Assembly (NCBI RefSeq): GCF_042186555.1
Contig: NC_133326.1
Span: 686,260,944 to 686,324,943 of the forward strand
DNA length: 64,000 nt
From: Aquarana catesbeiana
Lineage: Eukaryota; Chordata; Amphibia; Anura; Ranidae
Direction of reading: 5' to 3'
In this document: positions 12,620-24,425 of the stretch, piece after piece
How positions within the stretch are numbered: the stretch's first letter is position 1
Layout of the letters: the number at the start of each line of letters is the position of its first letter
Program-made: the position numbers and the translations under genes
Notes under the pieces: generated by a model
Database searches by the model: none
What the model was told of the DNA's origin: nothing
The model's input: only the letters and a program-made list of their open reading frames with translations

Positions 12620-13230
12620 TATAATAAAAATATCTGCATACTTATTTCTCTGGCGGGTGGCCAATGAGATCTTTACTTGGACGGTTCCTATCCAACACTT
12701 CCAGATGTGTACAGGTGTTTAGATAGCATGTACCCCAATTGACAATGTGGTGTCTTCTGCCAGCATCTAAGTCATTACTGTGTCTTGTAGTTACTTCTGG
12801 GAGGAACCACAGTGCCTCAGTGAGGAACATGCTATCCAATTCACCTAGAAATGTCAAGGGGTAAATATTTAGTTTTTTTTTTCTATTAGATGGAATATTA
12901 GTGGGGACATGCACCATAAATTTACTTTCTTTCAACTTCAAGAGAACTTTTCTCTGTTGTGAGTAGAACAGGTGTTCCTATTGAAAGATGATCTTCTCTC
13001 ATTTGACAGTAGAACAGATGACTCTATTGAAAGATTTTTTTATTTTCATGCGACAAATTCAACATTTTGGAATTTTCCCACACTTTTAGTCCCACTGACA
13101 ATGGTTACCAGTACAAAAAGAGAGGGTGACTCTGTCTAAAGGGCAAAGGCTCTAATCCTGGCCTATGCTACTCAAAACGAAGATACACATTAAGCAATAG
13201 TTTGTTATTGTGGCTGATGTCCTGACTGTC
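12620..13230. other. No gene recognised
   Basis: Apart from the partial third unit of the 350-bp duplication near 12655-12740, nothing recognisable was seen. Confidence 0.4.
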
Positions 13231-13234
13231 TGCT

Positions 13235-13549
13235 GTCGTGTGGCATTTAGAAAATCCCAGTAGGAGCCATACACTGGTCACAGAATTTATCCTTTTGGGC
13301 CTCGGAAACCTCAACAGCTTCCGGATTCCACTCTTCATCGTCTTTCTGATGGTCCACATTATGGCCTTAACCAGAAATGGGCTTGTCATTGTCTTACTTG
13401 TGGTCAGAGTCTCCACTCTGACATGTACTTCTTCTTAAGCCAGTTGTCTTTGTCGGAAATCCTCTTCACCAGTAACTTTATGCCCAACATGTTATGGCTC
13501 ATATTGGTAGGAGGTGGAAAAGTAACCAAGGGGCCAAGCCTGAAGTAAT
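13235..13549 (+). pseudogene. Olfactory receptor pseudogene (N-terminal part)
   Basis: The first frame reads TEFILLGLGNL then FRIPLFIVFLMVHIMALTRN and GLVIVLLVV, the N-terminus and transmembrane helix 1 of a class A olfactory receptor. Near 13420 the frame shifts and continues MYFFLSQLSLSEILFTSN, then FMPNMLWLIL: intracellular loop 1 with the MYFFLSxLSxxE motif, and helix 2. A stop follows at about 13547. Helices 3-7 are absent, no initiating methionine is in place, and the MAYDRY region is missing. It is a truncated, frameshifted relic, on the opposite strand to PLD2 and outside that gene. Confidence 0.88.
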
Positions 13550-13723
13550 CTAACAGGACTTCATTTTCTGACTAAAGTCCCACTTTAATATTCTGATCTT
13601 GGTTAGTTGCTTATTCAATTATCTTGGTCAAAATGCTGAGCTTACAAAAACAGTGGCCTGTCTCATGTGATCAGATATTTTAAATGTGTAAGTTAAGACT
13701 CCATAAGTAGTATATAACCCAGT

Positions 13724-13799
13724 GATTCGCAAACTGTGTTCCGCGAGAGATTTGCAGGTGTGCCGTGGGATTTTTCAGGGGGCCCTCAGCAAAACACTG
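13724..13799. mobile_element. hAT-like terminal fragment
   Basis: The sequence CAGTGATTCGCAAACTG followed by TGTTCCGCG and GTGTGCCGTGGGATTTTT is of the CAG-starting hAT end type. It is interrupted by the solo LTR at 13800. The other end could not be fixed with confidence. Confidence 0.4.
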
Positions 13800-15036
13800 T
13801 GTAGCCAAGTCCCGGGCCTCTCCAGGCCTAACGATGACCTCCAGATTTAGGGACAGCTGACATCCTTCTGTGTAGAGTGGGTTACGAGGCATGGTGGGTG
13901 TAATGTAAGGTAGATTAATGGCGCCAGACACTTCTTGAATGCAAAGAGATTTATTGTCTTGAAAACAGAACTGTGGAAGAGAGGGTTAGGGCCAGGACAC
14001 CCTTGAGCAGTTGCAATGTTAATTTAGCAGACTCAGAGACTTCTATAGGTAGACAGCCATGCAGGGAAAGGCATCCAGCAAGACACCACATCTGCATGGG
14101 TAGGACCATTGTCTCCTATGGCAACAATCTTGAAAAAGTTTCTAACAAAGGTTGTAATAAACTTCTTCACTTTTTCTAAAATCTCCTATTGTAGATCTTC
14201 GCTCAACTGAGCTCCCAGTCTTGCACTAGACCTGACACTAGACTTGCAATCTTCTCATTCAGTATCTTCCTCAAGCGTCACTTCCGCGTCCGTGCTGGGT
14301 CCCTAGCTTGGCACTCACTGATACTCCTCAAGCGTCACCCCATTAGCCTACTCAGTCCCTGGCTTGGCTTAGCAATATTGCTCTGCAAGCATCACCTCCA
14401 CTGGCTGGGTCCCTGGCTTGACATCTGCTAAAGTTTCCCAATTCTTCACCATCTCCTGGTGGTGAGAATACTGCTCTGGTACTTGCTTCAGCTACTCACA
14501 GTGGCCCTGGTAGTAAGGTGGATGGTTCCTTAGTGGCGACAGCTTCCCCTCTACCTCCGACTGCGACAGATTCTCCGGCCAGCAGAACCGTCACTTCTGG
14601 TTGGACTGCAAGCCGCAATCCCAACCCTACGCTGCTCTCTTGGTTCTGGATAGGCCCTCAGACAGCCTAGCAGCCAGATGTTCCCCGTGATAGGCCTCAG
14701 GCTCCGGCCTAGCAGCCCGGGGCAGCACAACACACATCCACCCAGACACCCGATCACCTGACCTCACCCAAATAAATAAGCTCTCCCAGCAGCCCAAGGG
14801 ACCTAAGAAAATCCCTGCCCAATGGCTGAGACACCCCATTCATTCCTAATCTGTTCTTGCAATGCCCTTGACTTATCTAATGCCACCAGATACCCGGCCA
14901 TCTAGTGGCAGAAGAGAGAAGTGCAGCAATTCCAGAATTAAGGCAAAACCAATTGACCTCCTATCAACTGGCCAAGGCAACAATCACTTGGCAAATAAAT
15001 TTACTAGCAACCTTGCCTAAACATCAGTGTGCTACA
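13800..15036 (-). mobile_element. Solo LTR (copy 1) with 4-bp target duplication
   Basis: The segment begins TGTAGCC and ends GTGCTACA, so its ends are the 5-bp inverted repeat TGTAG/CTACA, and it is flanked by ACTG on both sides (13796-13799 and 15037-15040). In minus orientation it carries AATAAATCTCTTTGCAT, a polyadenylation-signal region. A homologous copy in plus orientation lies at 34389-36040. No internal coding region adjoins either, which fits recombination between two LTRs. A retroviral or gypsy-like source is inferred; no viral genes are present. Confidence 0.8.
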
Positions 15037-15039
15037 ACT

Positions 15040-15340
15040 GTAACAGCGGTCAGAGTGCCCCTTAGACCCATGGGGCCAGGGTGGGAGGGCTTGATGACAG
15101 TCTGTGTTGGAGCGCAGCGTGACACGTAGCGACCGCCGGAAAGGACGATCACCGGGTTTTCAGAGCATGCACGATAGGAGCTTTGCGACTTACGCAGCTC
15201 TCCGAGCCATGTACCTGTGTACCCACTTCACCAGCACCACGGAAGCACCTATTGTATGATGTGGCTGTATACTTCCTCCCTCATGTGAGTTGATTCTTTT
15301 AATAAGTGCTGTGAGATACTACTACACGGTCTTAGAGTCT
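15040..15340. other. No feature recognised
   Basis: Short stretch between the solo LTR and MITE copy C. Part of it may be the rest of the hAT-like element interrupted by the LTR. Confidence 0.35.
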
Positions 15341-15342
15341 TA

Positions 15343-15764
15343 AGCCTCGTACACACGATCCGATTGTTGGCAGGGGATTGTGTGATGACAGACTGTTGGC
15401 TTAAAATCTGACCATTAGTACGCTCCTTCAGACAATTGTTGTCCAACTTTCAGCCAGCAAATTTTTGGCGGACAACAGTCTGTTGTCAGATTTTCGTATT
15501 GTGTGTACACAAATTCATCACACAAAAGTCCAAAGTACAAAACACGCATGCTCGGAATCAATGCTCACTAAACACAACATTAGCAGAAGTTGCCCAAAGG
15601 GTGGCGCTCAAGAGCTGAAATTCCACGTAGTACGTCACTACGTTTGTGTTTGTTGGCCGACAATTGTGTGTCGTTTGTATGCAAGACATGATCCAGGCAC
15701 ACGCCCTTCGGACAAAAGTCTGACGCTCTGTTGGTCAACAATCCGATCGTGTGTAACGAGGCTT
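15343..15764. mobile_element. TA-flanked palindromic MITE, copy C
   Basis: Flanked by TA, with ends AGCCTCGTACACACGATCCG and, reversed, AAGCCTCGTTACACACGATC. Shares the GTACACACGATC end motif with copies A, B, D, E and F, and its interior closely matches copy D (GGTGGCGCTCAAGAGCTG region). Confidence 0.85.
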
Positions 15765-15769
15765 TAGAC

Positions 15770-16290
15770 TTAGAGGCGCCTGTCTGTCCCCTTTTCACTT
15801 CTGCCTACCCTACAGTGTTAACTTAAGATTAGGAGTTCTTCAACACTTAGACCAGCAGCCCAGGTGGATTCTCTTTTTTCCCCCCCTTAAAAAAAAAAAA
15901 ATAGACATTAGCCACAATTAACTGCCACACATCCTTTGGCGCAGTGCCTTTTTCTCCTCTTTATTCGCAATAACAATAATAATAGTCTAAGACAGTTTGT
16001 TCATTGTTTAGCGGTGGAGAAATACTTATTTACCGCAAAAATTGTTAAATCTTTTTTAGGCGTGCCGCAAAATTTTTAATTAAAAAAAAAAATTTTTTTA
16101 GATGTTTTTGGTGCACCACAAAAAAATTTGAGAAAAAATAAAACTCTAAGGGCCCTTTCATACTAGTGGTTGGGGGGGGGAATCGGAGAAGCATAAGGCT
16201 GAGCTGCAGTCTTACCACCCCCTGGCCAGCCACTGGGAATCTAACATAACAGCCTGACAGAGCTGTGCACACGCCACGGCCATAGCATTT
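15770..16290. other. Low-complexity and unclassified repeat sequence
   Basis: A-rich runs near 15888 and 16084 and the phrase GGCGTGCCGCAAAATTT / TTTTTGGTGCACCACAAAA suggest decayed repeat sequence. No gene seen. Confidence 0.4.
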
Positions 16291-16687
16291 TTAACCACTT
16301 AACCTCCGGAAGGTTTTTTTCTATTTATTTTATTTAAATTTATTTATTATTTTATTTTTTATTCTTCGTGACCGGTGTATTTTTTGCTATGCAGCACTGC
16401 GCTACTTTAACTGGCAATTACGTGGTCATACAATATTAAAACAATTAAAAAACCCAATGAAATTTTTATAATTTTTTTCACACAAATAGAGCTTTCTTTT
16501 GGTGGTATTTAATCATCACTGGGATTTTTATTTTTTGCAATATAAACAAATAAATACAGAAAAAAAAAAAAAGTTTTCTTAGTCTCTGATATAAAATTTT
16601 GCAAACCAATACTCTTTCTATATGAATTTAGGCCAAAATTTTTTCTGCTACATTTTTTTGGTGAAAATAACCCAAATCAGTGTATAT

Positions 16688-17170
16688 TAAAGCGATTGTA
16701 AAGGCTCGTTTTTTGTTTTTTTTTTTAAATAACAAACATGTTATACTTACCTCCACTGTGCAGCTCGTTTTGCACAGAGAGGCCCCAATCCTCGGCATCT
16801 GCGGCCCGCCGGCGGCTCCTTACCACATCATATAACTCCCTAGGAAAAGCGCACTCCTGGGGGGTTACCTTGCGGTCGAGTCCAGCATTTGCATCCATAG
16901 ACATGAATCTGGACTCGGCCCCACCCCTCGGTGCCGGCGTCATTGGATTTCATTGACAGCAGCGGGAGCCAATGGCTGCATTGCTATCAATCTATCCAAT
17001 CAAGAGCCTGGACCCCATGGAAAGAGGGACAGCGCGTCCCCGCCAAGTGAATTCCAGGGCTCAGGTAAGTAAAACAGGGGGCTGGGGGGCCGGTGCCTGC
17101 CAGAAGTTTTTTCACCTTAAAGCATAGGATGCATTAAGGTGAAAAAACACAAGCCTTTACAACCCCTTTA
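16688..17170. mobile_element. MITE with AGCGATTGTAAAGGCT ends
   Basis: The left end TTAAAGCGATTGTAAAGGCT matches the reversed right end CTAAAGGGGTTGTAAAGGCT. It interrupts a sequence continuous in the related element at 6207-8197, which confirms an insertion. A similar element is at 44612-44985. Confidence 0.75.
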
Positions 17171-17223
17171 GTCTGTGTGAAAATTATAGAGTGCACAAAC
17201 TATGATATATCTATCTATACACA

Positions 17224-17503
<280 letters not shown>

Positions 17504-17578
17504 TTACCAAAAGTATTGGGACGCCTGCCTTTACACGCACATGAACTTTAATGGCATCCCAGTCTTAGTCCGTAGGGT

Positions 17579-18060
17579 TCAATATTGGGTTGGTCCACCC
17601 TTTGCAGCTACAACAGCTTCAACTCTTCTGGGAAGGCTGTCCACAAGGTTTAGGAGTGTGTCTATGGGAGTGTTTGACCATTCTTCCAGAAGTGCATTTG
17701 TGAGGTCAGGCACTGATGTTGGACAAGAAGGCCTGGCTCGCAGTCTCCGCTCTAATTCATCCCAAAGGTGTTCTATCGGGTTAAGGTCAGGACTCTGTGC
17801 AGGCCATTCAAGTTCCTCCACCCTAAACTCGCTCATCCAGGTCTTTATGGACCTTGCTTTGTGAACTGGGCCATCCCCAAACTGTTCCCACAAAAATGGA
17901 AGCATGAAATTGTCCAAAATGTCTTGTTATGCTGATGCCTTGAGAGTTCCCTTCACTGGAACTAAGGGGACAAGCCCAACCCCTGAAAAACAACCCCACA
18001 CCATAATACCCCCCTCCACCAAATGATATGGACCAGTGCACAAAGCAAGGTCCATAAAGA
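17579..18060 (-). pseudogene. Tc1 transposase C-terminal fragment
   Basis: The minus strand 17579-17917 encodes the catalytic C-terminus: WPAQSPDLNPIEHLWDELE holds the second D and final E of a DD34E-type triad, followed by VPDLTNALLEEWSNTP. Upstream, in another frame, the block EGGIMVWGCFSG is recognisable. The N-terminus is missing. A short piece at 18028-18120 on the plus strand repeats GPVHKARSIKTWMS, inverted relative to this copy. Confidence 0.88.
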
Positions 18061-18857
18061 CATGGATGAGCAAGTTTGGGGTGGAGGAACTTGACTGGCC
18101 TGCACAGAGACCTGACCTCAACCCAAGAGAACCCTACGGACTAAGACTGGGATGCCATTGAAGTTCATGTGCGTGTAAAGGCAGGTGTGCCAATACTTTT
18201 GACAATATACTGTATTTGAAAATTGATCAAGCCAGTTGTACCGACGGCCTATCTCATTTCATGAGGCCCTAAAATGCCAGGACAGTACAAATTGAATTTG
18301 TGAAATTTTTGAAAGGTAGACAGTCCAAGAGGCATGGTGAGTTTTTGGAAGTTGTAATTTTATATCAGAATTTTTGTGGGAAAAGAAGACATTTAATAAA
18401 ATGTAGGTTTTTTCCCCACAATTTTTAATTTTTTTTTTACATACTGTCACCAGTGCCGGTATGTTACCTAGCCTGGCTGTGCCGCCTATCCGCAAGAAAT
18501 GTACTGTGGGCAGGCGGCAAGCAGTTAACAGGCATCAGTAGCCTGCATGATGCCTGAACAGAGATGGTTCCATCCTTCTGGAGAAAAAAAAGCAGATAAG
18601 GCTTTATCAGGGGGAGTGCTGTCTCTGGAAGCGGTAATAAACACCTGGAGGTGTTACACTGGAACACTTCTTAGCACTTATGTACATTAAAAAATATATT
18701 TGATGTTCTGTCCACTTAAGCATCACACGTACATTTTTTCAAATTGTTTTGGCATCAGAAAATGCTGTTAACATTTAATTAGCAGGACGTCTGTGTAAGG
18801 CAACCATGATTAAATATGGACAGGAAGACAAAAACTTTGATGAAATAGGTTCAAATA

Positions 18858-18863
18858 TTTATT
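18858..18863 (-). promoter_or_regulatory. Candidate PLD2 polyadenylation signal AATAAA
   Basis: On the minus strand AATAAA lies about 2.1 kb after the PLD2 stop and is followed by a T-rich and G/T-rich stretch. No AATAAA was seen nearer the stop. If used, the 3' UTR would contain the 31-bp minisatellite and a hAT MITE. This is only a sequence-level candidate. Confidence 0.3.
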
Positions 18864-18899
18864 GGCAACACAAACTTCAGTTCCTTTCATTATCTAAAG

Positions 18900-19218
18900 C
18901 AGGGGTCTCCAAACTTTCTAAGTAAAAGGCCAGTTTACTGTCCTTTTGGCTACGGGGCGTACAGTGGCCGGTGGGAGTAGAAAATGCCCCAGCATCAGTG
19001 GGCATAAAAAATGCCCCATCACTGGTTTCAATGGGAAGAAGTAAGCCCCATTGTTGGTACTGCGGTCAATTAAATTATTCTTCCCATCGTCAGTGGGAGG
19101 AATAGGTTCCCATCATTGGTGTCAGTTGGTGGAATAGTGCCCCCAGATAAAGGCAAGCAGAGGGCCACATCTGCACCCCCCCCCCCCCTCGCCCCGGACC
19201 GCAGTTTGGAGACCACTG
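18900..19218. mobile_element. hAT-type MITE with 8-bp target duplication
   Basis: Starts CAGGGGTCTCCAAACT; the reversed right end is CAGTGGTCTCCAAACT. It is flanked by ATCTAAAG on both sides (18892-18899 and 19219-19226). The 319-bp interior has no ORF. If the downstream polyadenylation signal is used, the element lies in the PLD2 3' UTR. Confidence 0.9.
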
Positions 19219-19544
19219 ATCTAAAGCAATGATTATTTGTGTTCACACCAATCACAAATTCCACTCTATGGAAGACACGTTAAACAGTATATAATGTGCA
19301 TAGTTCCAGATATTGCATCTACAATAGTAGAAAACATTGACATACAAAATATGAAGGATTAGCATACTTAGTATGGGCCAGAGCACATAAGCAGTGGTTT
19401 AAGGCATAAATAAATCTGAGTAACAGAGTGCAATAAGATCGATTCATGGGATACCAAACAAACAGGAACATGCCAAGAGGAAAAAAAATGAAACATAGGG
19501 CTTATGACAAGACAGAATACATGCATAGAGCTGGGATTAGTTCA

Positions 19545-20608
19545 GGACACTGTGTATAGAGTTGGGATTAGTACAGGACACTGTGCATAAAATTAATGAA
19601 GTCACGTGATCAGGTGACGCAACACATTGGGAGGAGCCAATGACGTCATGCCGTAAGTGTACAGGCCGCCATTTTGTTGGAGGCTTTCCCTGCTGTAATG
19701 CCTGTAAACTGCTGTGCACCAGGATATGTGCACAGGGCACTGCGCATAGAGCTGGGATTAGTACAGGGCACTGCGCATAGAGCTGGGATTAGTACAGGGC
19801 ACTGCGCATAGAGCTGGGATTAGTACAGGGCACTGCGCATAGAGCTGGGATTAGTACAGGGCACTGCGCATAGAGCTGGGATTAGTACAGGGCACTGCGC
19901 ATAGAGCTGGGATTAGTACAGGGCACTGCGCATAGAGCTGGGATTAGTACAGGACACTGCGCATAGAGCTGGGATTAGTACAGGACACTGCGCATAGAGC
20001 TGGGATTAGTACAGGACACTGCGCATAGAGCTGGGATTAGTACAGGACACTGCGCATAGAGCTGGGATTAGTACAGGACACTGCGCATAGAGCTGGGATT
20101 AGTACAGGACACTGCGCATAGAGCTGGGATTAGTACAGGACACTGCGCATAGAGCTGGGATTAGTACAGGGAGCTGCGCATAGAGCTGGGATTAGTACAG
20201 GGCACTGCGCATAGAGCTGGGATTAGTACAGGGAGCTGCGCATAGAGCTGGGATTAGTACAGGGAGCTGCGCATAGAGCTGGGATTAGTACAGGGCACTG
20301 TGCATAGAGCTGGGATTAGTACAGGGCACTGCGCATAGAGCTGGGATTAGTACAGGACACTGCGCATAGAGCTGGGATTAGTACAGGACACTGCGCATAA
20401 AGCTGGGATTAGTACAGGACACTGCGCATAAAGCTGGGATTAGTACAGGACACTGTGCATAGAGCTGGGATTAGTACAGAACACTGCGCATAGATCTGGG
20501 ATTAGTATAGGGCACTTTGTATAGAGCTGGGATTAGTACAGGGCACTTTGTATAGAGCTGAGATTAGTAGAGGACACTGCGCATAGAGCTGGGATTAGTA
20601 CAGGAAGA
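19545..20608. repeat. 31-bp minisatellite downstream of the PLD2 stop
   Basis: About 28 near-identical 31-bp units starting ACTGCGCATAGAGCTGGG run from about 19731 to 20608. Variants (GGCACTG, GGACACTG, GGAGCTG) occur in blocks. Two diverged units at 19545-19590 are separated from the main array by about 140 bp of unrelated sequence, perhaps an insertion. It starts about 350 bp after the PLD2 stop codon. Confidence 0.95.
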
Positions 20609-20958
20609 CTATTATGTTAAACCAAGATTAAGACAATTATTTGGACATATAGATAAGTGTAGTAAAAGGACAGTCTGAGTAGAGCTGGGATTACCAGAGG
20701 ACAACATGCACGGTTTGGTAATAGAACAGGAATCTGTACATGGAGCTTGGATTGAAACCGTATGGTATTTTCTACCAGGGTAAGCGCTGGAATGTTTTCT
20801 ATGTAGTGGGGATTGCATTACTCTATGTCTTCTACATAAAGGCCCGTCAAGTGCTGAGATGACACATGAGTGTTGGTTCTTGGTAGTGCTCGTTAGTCCT
20901 GGAAAACAGTCAGGATTTTTGTATTTTTCAGATTCTTGGTACAGTCCTTCCAACATGG

Positions 20959-21183
20959 TCACGTCCAGACTTCAGTTGGGATAACTCCCTCCTTGCTGTT
21001 TAATGGAGGTAACAAGTTCTCCTCAGAAAGAAAGTGCAACGGGAACTCCACCAAATGGCCTTTCACCCGCGTTAACATCTCCCTTGAGAGCTGGGGGTTT
21101 GTGCTGGCAAGGCTGGGCACGGCTGTATAGGCCTGGCGTACACGGTGACTCGTCACGGCATTGGTTGGAAGACAACGAAACAC
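20959..21183 (-). CDS. PLD2: PLD2 last coding exon with stop codon
   Basis: The terminal exon encodes VFRCLPTNAV, a GHLVEFPLHFLSEENLLPPL segment and the C-terminus ending IPTEVWT, then TGA (20959-20961). The extreme C-terminus is required for activity in mammalian PLDs and is conserved here. NLLPPLNSKEG favours PLD2 over PLD1. The acceptor is CTCAAAG. Confidence 0.97.
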   Translation of the reverse strand: MFRCLPTNAVTSHRVRQAYTAVPSLASTNPQLSREMLTRVKGHLVEFPLHFLSEENLLPPLNSKEGVIPTEVWT

Positions 21184-21845
21184 CTTTGAGAGTGGACAGA
21201 CACAGAAAAATTAAGGTGATACGGAAACTGGACAGTGGTCGTCCATGAGGAGTTCTTATGTTCACTACAGGTGATCTAACCTGCATATATACATCCTCAA
21301 CTCCAATTTACTAGATGTAACTCACTCCATTGAAGGGTTACTTCAACCAAAAGTGATATTTCCTTCAGAGGTTGAGTTTTGTAGGTTTCCCATATACCCT
21401 GAAGACTCCAATGGTGAGAACTCCCTCCAATGCTTCTAAGCTATGATCTTCTCCATCATGGACTTTTTGGATGTCTCTTCCCACAACAGAATTGCCCATA
21501 ATATGAAACAAATAATAAACCCACTATGGAAGGTGGGAGCCCCTCATAAGGGAAACAGCATGTGTGCAGACCCAGGAACCCAACAGAGATGGTGGGAGTC
21601 ACTTATATTGACCACAGTAGGTATTTAGACTAAAGATGGTGGGAATACCTCATAATGGGAACAACAGGTGTGAAGACCCAGGAGCTCAGCACAGAGATCT
21701 CATCAGTAGAGTCCATGAGAGACGATTTGGGCCTACTCACACCTCTGCATTTTTTCATGCGATGGGGCGCACTATTCATGCAGAAGCTTTCAACCCAATT
21801 ATTACTATATTATTATAAGTGGTATCACCCCAATAATGCACATAC

Positions 21846-21963
21846 CTGGTCATACAGGGCTGCATTATTTAGTGCTGCCTGATTCCAGATTTCATTGAAG
21901 AACTGATCGGAAACTGGATCTGACACATCCAGACATGGAGGCTTTAGAGCACCAAGAATTGTA
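21846..21963 (-). CDS. PLD2: PLD2 exon: C-terminal DPVSDQFF segment
   Basis: The exon encodes ILGALKPPCLDVSDPVSDQF followed by NEIWNQAA and ALYDQ, aligning with the DP(I/V)xDxFF block of PLD C-termini. The acceptor is TTTACAG and the donor is GTATGT. It enters with one base completing a split codon and leaves in phase 0. Confidence 0.94.
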
Positions 21964-22029
21964 CTGTAAAGGAAAATAGACATTGAGATGTGAACATTGC
22001 ATTGTACACACTGTGCAATTATGGCTATG

Positions 22030-22860
22030 TATCCTGTCTTAGTCTGGGACCCCGGGTATCATTGTTCTGGAGCCCCAAATGTCAGTCCGTCATTCTTCTG
22101 GGACCCCAAGTGTCAGTGTGTAATTTTTCTTGGACCCCAAGTGTTAGTGCATCATTGTTCTGGGACCCCAAGTGTCAGTGTGTCATTGTTCTGGGCCCCC
22201 AAATGTCAGTGTGTCATTGTTCTAGGATCCCCCAAGTGTCAGTGTGTCATTGTTCCAGGACCCCAAGTCTTAGGGTCCCAATATATGACACACTAAATGT
22301 CAGTGCGTCAATGTTCTGGGATTCCTAAATGTCATTATTCTGGGCCACCAAATGTCAGTGTGTCATTGTTCTGGGACCCCAAGTGCTGGTATGTCATTGA
22401 TCTGGGGCACCCTTGTGTCAGTGTGTCATAGTTCTGGGCACCCAGATGTCATTTTGTTATTGTTCTGAGATCCCCCAAGTGCCAGTGCATAATTTCTCTG
22501 GGATCCCCCAAGTGTCAGTGTGTCATTGTTCCAGGACCCCAAGTCTTAGGGTCCCAATACAATGACACACTAAGTATTAGTGCATCAATGTTCTGGGCCC
22601 CCAAATATCAGTGTGTCATCATTCTGGGACCCCAAGTGCTGGTATGTCATTGATCTGGGGTGCCTTAATGTCATTGTTCTGGGAACCAAACTGTCAGTGT
22701 GTCATTGTTCCAGGACCCCAAGTCTTAGTGTGTCATTATTCTGGGATCCAAATTGTCAGTGCATCATTATTCTGGGATCCTCCAATTGTCAGTGCATTAT
22801 TGTTCCAGGAGCCCAAGTCTTAGGGTCCCAATACAATGACACACTAGGCGTCAGTGCATC
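22030..22860. repeat. Diverged part of the 33-bp minisatellite
   Basis: Loose repeats of TGTCAGTGTGTCATTGTTCT with GGGACCCC or GGATCC spacers, and larger repeated blocks such as CCCAAGTCTTAGGGTCCC. This seems the older edge of the homogeneous array that follows, inside a PLD2 intron. Confidence 0.9.
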
Positions 22861-23818
22861 ATTGTTATGGTAACCCCCAAGTGTCAGTGTGTCATTGTTC
22901 TGGGATCCCCCAAGTGTCAGTGCGTCATTGTTCTAGGATCCCCCAAGCGTCAGTGCGTCATTGTTCTAGGATCCCCCAAGCATCAGTGCGTCATTGTTCT
23001 AGGATCCCCCAAGTGTCAGTGCGTCATTGTTCTAGGATCCCCCAAGCATCAGTGCGTCATTGTTCTAGGATCCCCCAAGTGTCAGTGTGTCATTGTTCTG
23101 GGATACCCCAAGTGTCAGTGTGTCATTGTTCTGGGATCCCCCAAGTGTCAGTGCGTCATTGTTCTAGGATCCCCCAAGCATCAGTGCGTCATTGTTCTAG
23201 GATCCCAAGTGTCAGTGCGTCATTGTTCTAGGATCCCCCAAGTGTCAGTGCGTCATTGTTCTAGGATCCCCCAAGTGTCAGTGCGTCATTGTTCTAGGAT
23301 CCCCCAAGCATCAGTGCGTCATTGTTCTAGGATCCCCCAAGTGTCAGTGTGTCATTGTTCTGGGATCCCCCAAGTGTCAGTGTGTCATTGTTCTGGGATC
23401 CCCCAAGTGTCAGTGCGTCATTGTTCTAGGATCCCCCAAGCATCAGTGCGTCATTGTTCTAGGATCCCCCAAGTGTCAGTGCGTCATTGTTCTAGGATCC
23501 CCCAAGTGTCAGTGCGTCATTGTTCTAGGATCCCCCAAGCATCAGTGCGTCATTGTTCTAGGATCCCCCAAGTGTCAGTGTGTCATTGTTCTGGGATACC
23601 CCAAGTGTCAGTGTGTCATTGTTCTGGGATCCCCCAAGTGTCAGTGCGTCATTGTTCTAGGATCCCCCAAGTGTCAGTGTGTCATTGTTCTGGGATACCC
23701 CAAGTGTCAGTGTGTCATTGTTCTAGGATCCCCCAAGTGTCAGTGCGTCATTGTTCTAGGATCCCCCAAGCATCAGTGCGTCATTGTTCTAGGATCCCCC
23801 AAGTGTCAGTGTGTGAGG
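22861..23818. repeat. Homogeneous 33-bp minisatellite with higher-order pattern
   Basis: About 29 units with the core AGTGTCAGTGCGTCATTG and a GGATCC each. The period of 33 is a multiple of three, so long plus-strand frames repeat the 11-residue unit QVSVRHCSRIP with alternates QASVRHCSRIP and QVSVCHCSGIP. One unit near 23205 lacks two bases. The array is intronic, antisense to PLD2, and ends about 60 bp from exon 23880-24033. I do not regard the frame as a gene. Confidence 0.95.
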
Positions 23819-23879
23819 CTCACATGGTAGATACAAAAGTCTGAATAGTTAGCAGCAGCCTCAGAGATGTCTAACTCAC

Positions 23880-24033
23880 TTGAAACAATCCATCCGGAGA
23901 CTTAAAGCAAATTTTCCAGCTTGGTACACATTGCCGTTCATTGTGGAGTTCACAAATTCTGCATCTTCCACAAACACAGCCAGCTCACTGTCCCTCTTCC
24001 CCAGCAGGCTCCTGTCATTGATGTTTGCCGAAC
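23880..24033 (-). CDS. PLD2: PLD2 exon: SANINDRS segment
   Basis: The exon encodes SANINDRSLLGKRDSELAV, the conserved block that follows HKD2 (IIGSANINDRSMLG in the family), then an acidic stretch and FALSLRMDCF. The acceptor is TTGAAG and the donor is GTGAGT. A 33-bp minisatellite begins about 60 bp into the downstream intron. Confidence 0.97.
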
Positions 24034-24425
24034 CTTCAAGAGAAAACAGAATGGATTTTGGCTTGCTTTACACAGGCTCACACCATACAAACCCCAAGCT
24101 TGACTTATTGAGATCCCTGATAGCTAAACTGTCTGAGAGGCAGAGAAATCCTCACATTCTCATGTCTGTTTTCTAAACTGTGGTCAAAGAAGCCAATTTA
24201 TTATCAGCAGTGTCAGCCAATAAGGTTGTGATGCCAGTCTAACACAGGCAACATGCTTACAGCACAGATATAATTTCATTGTTGCACTACTCCTTCAACA
24301 AACAACTAACAGTCAGGAAGGTGACACCACTGTAATCCTAAATTGTTACAAAGAAAATGGTGTCACCCCTCCTGGTAGCGCGTTGTGGCAGGAATGTGTC
24401 AATCAGATACCAATGAGATACATAC

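Noticed and set aside
22867..23844. A 325-codon ORF of 11-residue repeats
   Set aside because: Minisatellite with a period divisible by three in a PLD2 intron, on the antisense strand. No start context or conserved flank.
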